Part shown: piece after piece, positions 7,365-9,736 of the stretch
Layout of the letters: each line of letters opens with the position of its first letter
Position numbering within the stretch: the first letter of the stretch is position 1
NCBI GenBank assembly: GCA_026914095.1
Contig: JAPPIY010000075.1
Coordinates: 1 to 9,736, forward strand
Direction: 5' to 3'
DNA from: Oligoflexia bacterium
GTDB taxonomy: Bacteria; Bdellovibrionota; Bdellovibrionia; Bdellovibrionales; UBA1609
Length of the DNA stretch: 9,736 bases
The notes under the pieces: generated by a model
Told to the model about the DNA's origin: nothing
Seen by the model: only the letters and a program-made list of their open reading frames with translations
The model's database searches: none
Position numbers and translations under genes: made by a program

Positions 7365-7376
7365 GCCAATAGTCAA
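7348..7376 (-). promoter_or_regulatory. Candidate promoter of the LysM gene block
   Basis: On the minus strand, TTGACT (plus 7371-7376) is followed by a 17-bp spacer and GAAAAT (plus 7348-7353). The predicted start leaves a leader of about 25 nt before the ATG at 7315. It overlaps a perfect TATAAT on the plus strand (7359-7364), so the two directions may compete. Confidence 0.45.
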
Positions 7377-7379
7377 AAT

Positions 7380-7439
7380 CCAGAGCTGAGGAATAGACGA
7401 AAGTCCAAACCCATTGCAAGTTTCTGGAAGTTTTTTTGC
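7380..7439 (+). promoter_or_regulatory. Possible structured leader or attenuator before comEC-like gene
   Basis: The transcript from the TATAAT above could pair CCAGA (7380-7384) with TCTGG (7422-7426), enclosing a small GAC-GAAA-GTC tetraloop hairpin, and is then followed by a run of seven T. This looks like a weak attenuator. The outer stem is only five pairs, so it is a tentative call and matches no RNA family I recognise. Confidence 0.25.
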
Positions 7440-7456
7440 TATTAAAATAAAGGAGA

Positions 7457-8320
7457 GTGTTTGGTTTTATCTTTCTTCTTTTAAGCTTTTTCTTTTTAGA
7501 TCTATCGGCTCTCTCAAGCGAAGTTCATGAAATCTGCCTCAATCAGCTCAATTTCAAAAGCTCTCTTTCTGGTATATACAAGGCTCTTGTCTGTGGAAAG
7601 AGGCTTCCTTCTGGAGAGATCAAACAGCTCTTTGTGAAGGGAGGTCTCGTTCATCTGACTGTGGTTTCAGGAGCGCATTTGATTTTTTTAGAAAATCTTT
7701 GGCTTAAGCTCCCTCTGCCAAAAACGGCAAAAAGCTGGGGGCTTTCTCTTTTTTTGATTTTATATGCCCTAGCCAGCCAACTGCATCCCCCAGTTTTAAG
7801 GGCTTTATTTTCTTTTTTCTTGTGTCAATTTTCTCAAAAGTGGAAACTATTTTGGAGTCCCGCGGGAATTACTCTATTGAGCGCCTTATTCTGCTTAATT
7901 TACAATAAGGATTGGATCGACTCCAGCTCTTTACAGCTCAGCGTTTTAGCCTGTTTGGTCTACTCTATTTCTAAAAGCTCCTTAAAAAAAGCTTTTTTTA
8001 TCTATCTTTCTCTTTTGCCGATTTTGAATCGCTGGCAAAATTTACATCCCCTTTCAGTTTTAATTAACTGGACTTTAGCCCCTATTATCGGCGGGCTTCT
8101 TTTTCCTCTCTCTTTCCTAAGCCCTTTTTTCCCCTTTTTATATAAAATCAGTGATTTTCTGTGGTTAAATTTTCTCAAGCTCTTGGAGGGAGTTAAATTT
8201 TTGCCTTCCGACAAACCCTTAATAAACTACCAGCTCCCTGAAGATTGGACTTGGTTTTACATTCTTCTTATTTTTTTCGTATTATCCGCTTTTAAAAAGC
8301 TAAGGCGCGGTTTCCATTAG
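7457..8320 (+). CDS. Short ComEC/Rec2-like membrane protein (competence core only)
   Basis: ComEC forms the inner-membrane channel for single-stranded DNA in natural transformation; full-length members have roughly 700-800 residues. This one has 287. Core motifs are present: IYKALVCGKRLPSGEI (40-55) corresponds to the segment before the channel, HLTVVSGAH (66-74) to the HLLAISGLH signature, LHPPVLRALFSFF (109-121) to the PSVVRA helix, and HPLSVLINWTLAPIIGGLL (197-215) to the P-L-ANL helix. About seven hydrophobic segments are visible. The N-terminal OB-type domain is replaced by a signal-like segment, and the C-terminal metallo-beta-lactamase domain is missing; the stop at 8318-8320 ends the protein just after a last membrane helix (265-279). 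The only standard in-frame start is GTG 7457, with AGGAG only one base upstream, too close for a normal ribosome site. A complete but minimal ComEC is likely; a decayed copy is possible. Confidence 0.7.
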   Translation: MFGFIFLLLSFFFLDLSALSSEVHEICLNQLNFKSSLSGIYKALVCGKRLPSGEIKQLFVKGGLVHLTVVSGAHLIFLENLWLKLPLPKTAKSWGLSLFLILYALASQLHPPVLRALFSFFLCQFSQKWKLFWSPAGITLLSALFCLIYNKDWIDSSSLQLSVLACLVYSISKSSLKKAFFIYLSLLPILNRWQNLHPLSVLINWTLAPIIGGLLFPLSFLSPFFPFLYKISDFLWLNFLKLLEGVKFLPSDKPLINYQLPEDWTWFYILLIFFVLSAFKKLRRGFH

Positions 8321-8352
8321 TTTCTTTGTTTATTTTTTTTAAACACACTTAA

Positions 8353-8482
8353 TCTATTCCAAAATGAGGGATATAAAGGCTTAAAATCTCGGACATGCGT
8401 TTTGCCGCAAAGCGACCTCTGGTCGCATTGCGGTCAAAGCCGAACTCGTTTTAAGCCTTTATATCCCTCATTTTGGAATAGA
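8353..8482. repeat. 130-bp palindromic element with 34-bp perfect arms
   Basis: The arms 8353-8386 and 8449-8482 are exact reverse complements over 34 bp. Between them sits a second hairpin: CCGCAA (8405-8410) with TTGCGG (8428-8433), one A-A mismatch, then GCGACC (8412-8417) with GGTCGC (8421-8426) around a TCT loop. TTTG (8401-8404) with CAAA (8435-8438) extends it past a single bulge, and TCGG/CCGA adds another short stem, so nearly the whole element folds back on itself. The centre is G+C-rich compared with its surroundings. No transposase and no clear target duplication is seen. It may be a REPIN/MITE-like repeat or a two-way terminator between the comEC-like gene and the next one. Confidence 0.9.
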
Positions 8483-8595
8483 AGAAATTTGTAGCAAAAG
8501 CGCATAAAATGGGGTTTGACATGCTTTGTTAAAACTCTGCTTTTAGAAGACAAAAGCTTTTCAGCCTGCTAGGTTAGAGTGACAAGGAGTCAGCT
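8483..8595 (+). promoter_or_regulatory. Leader region of the small coiled-coil gene
   Basis: A perfect TTGACA lies at 8516-8521, but no good -10 stands at the right distance; TTTTAG (8541-8546, 19 bp) is the nearest fit. An alternative extended -10, TGtTAAAAC, sits at 8527-8535. A 6-bp hairpin GCTTTT/AAAAGC (8539-8544 with 8552-8557) follows. A strong ribosome site AAGGAG (8584-8589) stands six bases before the ATG. Confidence 0.35.
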
Positions 8596-8946
8596 ATGGA
8601 CTACATTATTTTTATGATCACAATACAAGCCCCCTTTTTATATCTGATATGGCGTTTGTTCCAAAAGAACAGTTTAAAAATTAGAGAGGAGTTGAAAAAT
8701 TTAAGAAACCAAAATGAGCATATCACTAATTTTATGGACACATTAAAACTGTCTTTTGAGAAAATGTCAGAAGATATTTACGGCAATGGAAAGGTCAATT
8801 CCCGAATTTTTGCGATTGAAAAAAACCTTAAAGCTTTGCAAAAACGCTTTCGGGATATGGAGCTTTACACCGGCTTAAATACCAGCGCCAATTCTATGGA
8901 AGACTTAAGCTCCTCAGCCTCTTTAAAAGACAAAGACTTTACTTAA
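8596..8946 (+). CDS. Small membrane-anchored coiled-coil protein
   Basis: The protein has 116 residues. An N-terminal membrane segment (about 3-22) is followed by a long charged helix likely to form a coiled coil (about 24-90, with repeated hydrophobic/charged spacing such as IREELKNLRNQNEHI and IFAIEKNLKALQKRFRDME), then a Ser-rich hydrophilic tail (93-116). It probably sits in the inner membrane with the helix in the cytoplasm. The stretch GNGKVNSRIFAIEKNLKALQKR resembles the N-terminal half of DUF2802-type proteins, but their C-terminal half is missing, so this is only a weak similarity. The start is firm, since AAGGAG stands six bases upstream of ATG 8596. The product is otherwise unrecognised, and the neighbours give no clue. 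Confidence 0.65.
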   Translation: MDYIIFMITIQAPFLYLIWRLFQKNSLKIREELKNLRNQNEHITNFMDTLKLSFEKMSEDIYGNGKVNSRIFAIEKNLKALQKRFRDMELYTGLNTSANSMEDLSSSASLKDKDFT

Positions 8947-8957
8947 GCTTGTCTTTT
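8925..8957 (+). terminator. Possible hairpin terminator over the stop codon
   Basis: AAAAGACAA (8925-8933) and TTGTCTTTT (8949-8957) are exact reverse complements around a 15-nt loop holding the TAA stop. The stem is A+T-rich and the T run is part of the right arm, so termination strength is doubtful. Confidence 0.3.
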
Positions 8958-9040
8958 ATAAAAAGTTTAATCAATTTCAAAGTTTCTTTAGTGTTAGAGA
9001 AGTTGCTCTCTTACCATTTTTTTTATGGCTTTTGAGCATC

Positions 9041-9084
9041 AAAATAAAAAATAGCTGTTTTATTGGTTTTTACTAACTATTTTT
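9041..9084 (-). terminator. Candidate terminator of the outer-membrane protein gene
   Basis: On the minus strand, about 36 nt past the stop, AAAAATAGTT pairs with AGCTATTTTT (plus 9075-9084 and 9047-9056) by nine Watson-Crick pairs plus one G-U, followed by a U-rich stretch. On the plus strand the wobble becomes an A-C mismatch, so the hairpin favours minus-strand transcripts. The 18-nt loop is long. Confidence 0.4.
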
Positions 9085-9120
9085 AATTCTTGAACATCTG
9101 ACTAAATATCTCTTAATTTG

Positions 9121-9672
9121 TTACCACTTTTTCAAAGGGAAGCTGGCATGGAACCCTAAAAACGGAAAATCAGGAAAAAATAAACCAAGTCCTAGTTCCA
9201 CACGCTTTCCATTCTGAGATTCCCAACCTAACAGTAATTCTGATTTAATAGCTCCAACTATACGGGTTTTCTTTTTCGCTGGGTAAAGATCCAATTTAAA
9301 AGAAAGGGTTAATGGTTGAAAATTATATCTCAGTCCTAAACCAACAAATCCCGTTATTGCTGGAAAAAAGGACCCACGAAGTGTGTCAATCAAAGTAGAA
9401 ACTCCAACATGACCCAACCATTTTATATCCCCTAAGTTATTCCAAAATTCAAGAGAAATTGGCATTTCAATATCAGAAGGAGTAATTACGAAGCCTCCTT
9501 TTACACTTAACATGGAGGTGTAGTCTAAAACAGTTTGTTCTGTTTCCGTGGGCAGTGGTTCCTTTGTGAAAACTGGCTCTTCAAGGGGTTGAGATTCAGA
9601 CAGAGGCTCTGCACTTTCTCCCCAGCTAACAGAAGATACAAATAAAATGAATAAACAAACCAAACTCTTCAT
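9121..9672 (-). CDS. Secreted probable small outer-membrane beta-barrel protein
   Basis: This 183-residue protein is unrecognised. A clear signal peptide (about 1-18, ending VSWG) is followed by a Pro/Glu-rich linker (19-48) and then alternating hydrophobic/polar strands: MLSVKGGFVI (54-63), ITGFVGLGLRYNF (106-118), LTLSFKLDLY (121-130), AIKSELLLGWES (141-152), VELGLGLFF (159-167). The chain ends in Lys-Lys-Trp; a terminal aromatic residue is usual for outer-membrane barrels recognised by BAM. The barrel would have about eight short strands. The start is ATG 9672, with AGGGAGG six to seven bases upstream; the TTG further up at 9693 lies before that ribosome site and is not used. A 17-bp tandem repeat lies just upstream. 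A candidate terminator follows the gene. Confidence 0.6.
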   Translation of the reverse strand: MKSLVCLFILFVSSVSWGESAEPLSESQPLEEPVFTKEPLPTETEQTVLDYTSMLSVKGGFVITPSDIEMPISLEFWNNLGDIKWLGHVGVSTLIDTLRGSFFPAITGFVGLGLRYNFQPLTLSFKLDLYPAKKKTRIVGAIKSELLLGWESQNGKRVELGLGLFFPDFPFLGFHASFPLKKW

Positions 9673-9686
9673 AGAAACCTCCCTGC

Positions 9687-9736
9687 AAGTCAAGTCTGAG
9701 CTTAAGTCAAGTCTGAGCTTAAGTCAAGTCTGAGCT
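9687..9736. repeat. 17-bp tandem repeat reaching the window edge
   Basis: AAGTCAAGTCTGAGCTT is repeated head to tail at 9687-9703, 9704-9720 and 9721-9736, without a mismatch; the last copy is cut one base short by the window. Read toward the gene on the minus strand, each unit carries TTGACT, a -35-like hexamer. The array ends about 14 bases upstream of the ATG at 9672. Confidence 0.95.

Noticed and set aside
7385..7405. Hammerhead-ribozyme-like CTGAGGA ... CGAAA in the comEC leader
   Set aside because: The conserved core is CTGATGA, the space between the two parts cannot form stem II, and no partner for stem III is found.
8002..8214. Minus-strand open frame of 70 codons
   Set aside because: Antisense to the membrane helices of the comEC-like gene; basic, low-complexity product with no support.
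8353..8482. Ordinary intrinsic terminator
   Set aside because: Arms of 34 bp, a nested hairpin and no T run after either arm are unlike a standard terminator, though it may still stop transcription.
8990..9028. Plus-strand hairpin AGAGA/TCTCT followed by eight T
   Set aside because: The stem has only five pairs and stands several bases from the T run; too weak to call a terminator.
9673..9693. TTG 9693 as start of the outer-membrane protein
   Set aside because: The good ribosome site AGGGAGG lies between it and ATG 9672, which also begins a proper signal peptide.
9687..9736. CRISPR array
   Set aside because: Units are directly adjacent with no spacers and only 17 bp long; this is a simple tandem repeat.

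Overview
The window looks like chromosomal DNA of a low-GC Gram-negative bacterium. It encodes a BamD-type outer-membrane lipoprotein, a DsbD/ScsB-type envelope reductase, a candidate small outer-membrane beta-barrel protein and a secreted LysM protein. The LysM core (residues DNLWDLSG, then YWSKLW and INP) resembles LysM proteins common in Bdellovibrionota and other former deltaproteobacteria, so I lean toward that group. This is inference from motifs; no database search was done. There is no phage, insertion sequence with a transposase, CRISPR array or obvious genomic island. Most genes are conserved envelope or housekeeping types, several of them in unusual forms.

Layout. At the left edge is the 5' part of an initiator tRNA gene (minus strand, cut by the window) with a clear promoter. 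A dsbD-like gene (160-2214, plus) diverges from it. Its 3' end overlaps by 9 bp the end of a long minus-strand block that reads leftward from about 7315: LysM protein with an acidic tail, AmgK-like sugar kinase, BamD, an HPRT-like phosphoribosyltransferase, and a secreted NUC1-type nuclease. Junctions inside the block are very tight (TAAaATG, ATGA, TAAATG). The one gap, 52 nt before bamD, holds a TTGACA hexamer, so the block may be two transcripts. From the divergent region at 7316-7456 a short ComEC-core membrane protein reads rightward. Then come a 130-bp near-perfect palindromic element (8353-8482), a small membrane/coiled-coil protein (8596-8946, plus), a convergent gap with a candidate terminator, and a secreted probable outer-membrane protein (minus). 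Upstream of that last gene a 17-bp tandem repeat runs off the window edge.

Functional theme. BamD, LysM protein, AmgK-like kinase, envelope reductase and beta-barrel candidate all fit outer membrane and cell-wall upkeep. The ComEC-like and NUC1 proteins fit DNA uptake or nucleic-acid degradation, and the HPRT-like gene beside the nuclease suggests purine salvage, but its PRPP loop is so eroded that enzymatic activity is doubtful.

I do not see a complete new defence or mobile system. The points most worth a second look are the palindromic element, the HPRT-like protein without its PRPP-loop acidic residues, the roughly 270-residue acidic tail of the LysM protein, the stand-alone ComEC core with an awkward start, and the tandem repeat at the right edge.
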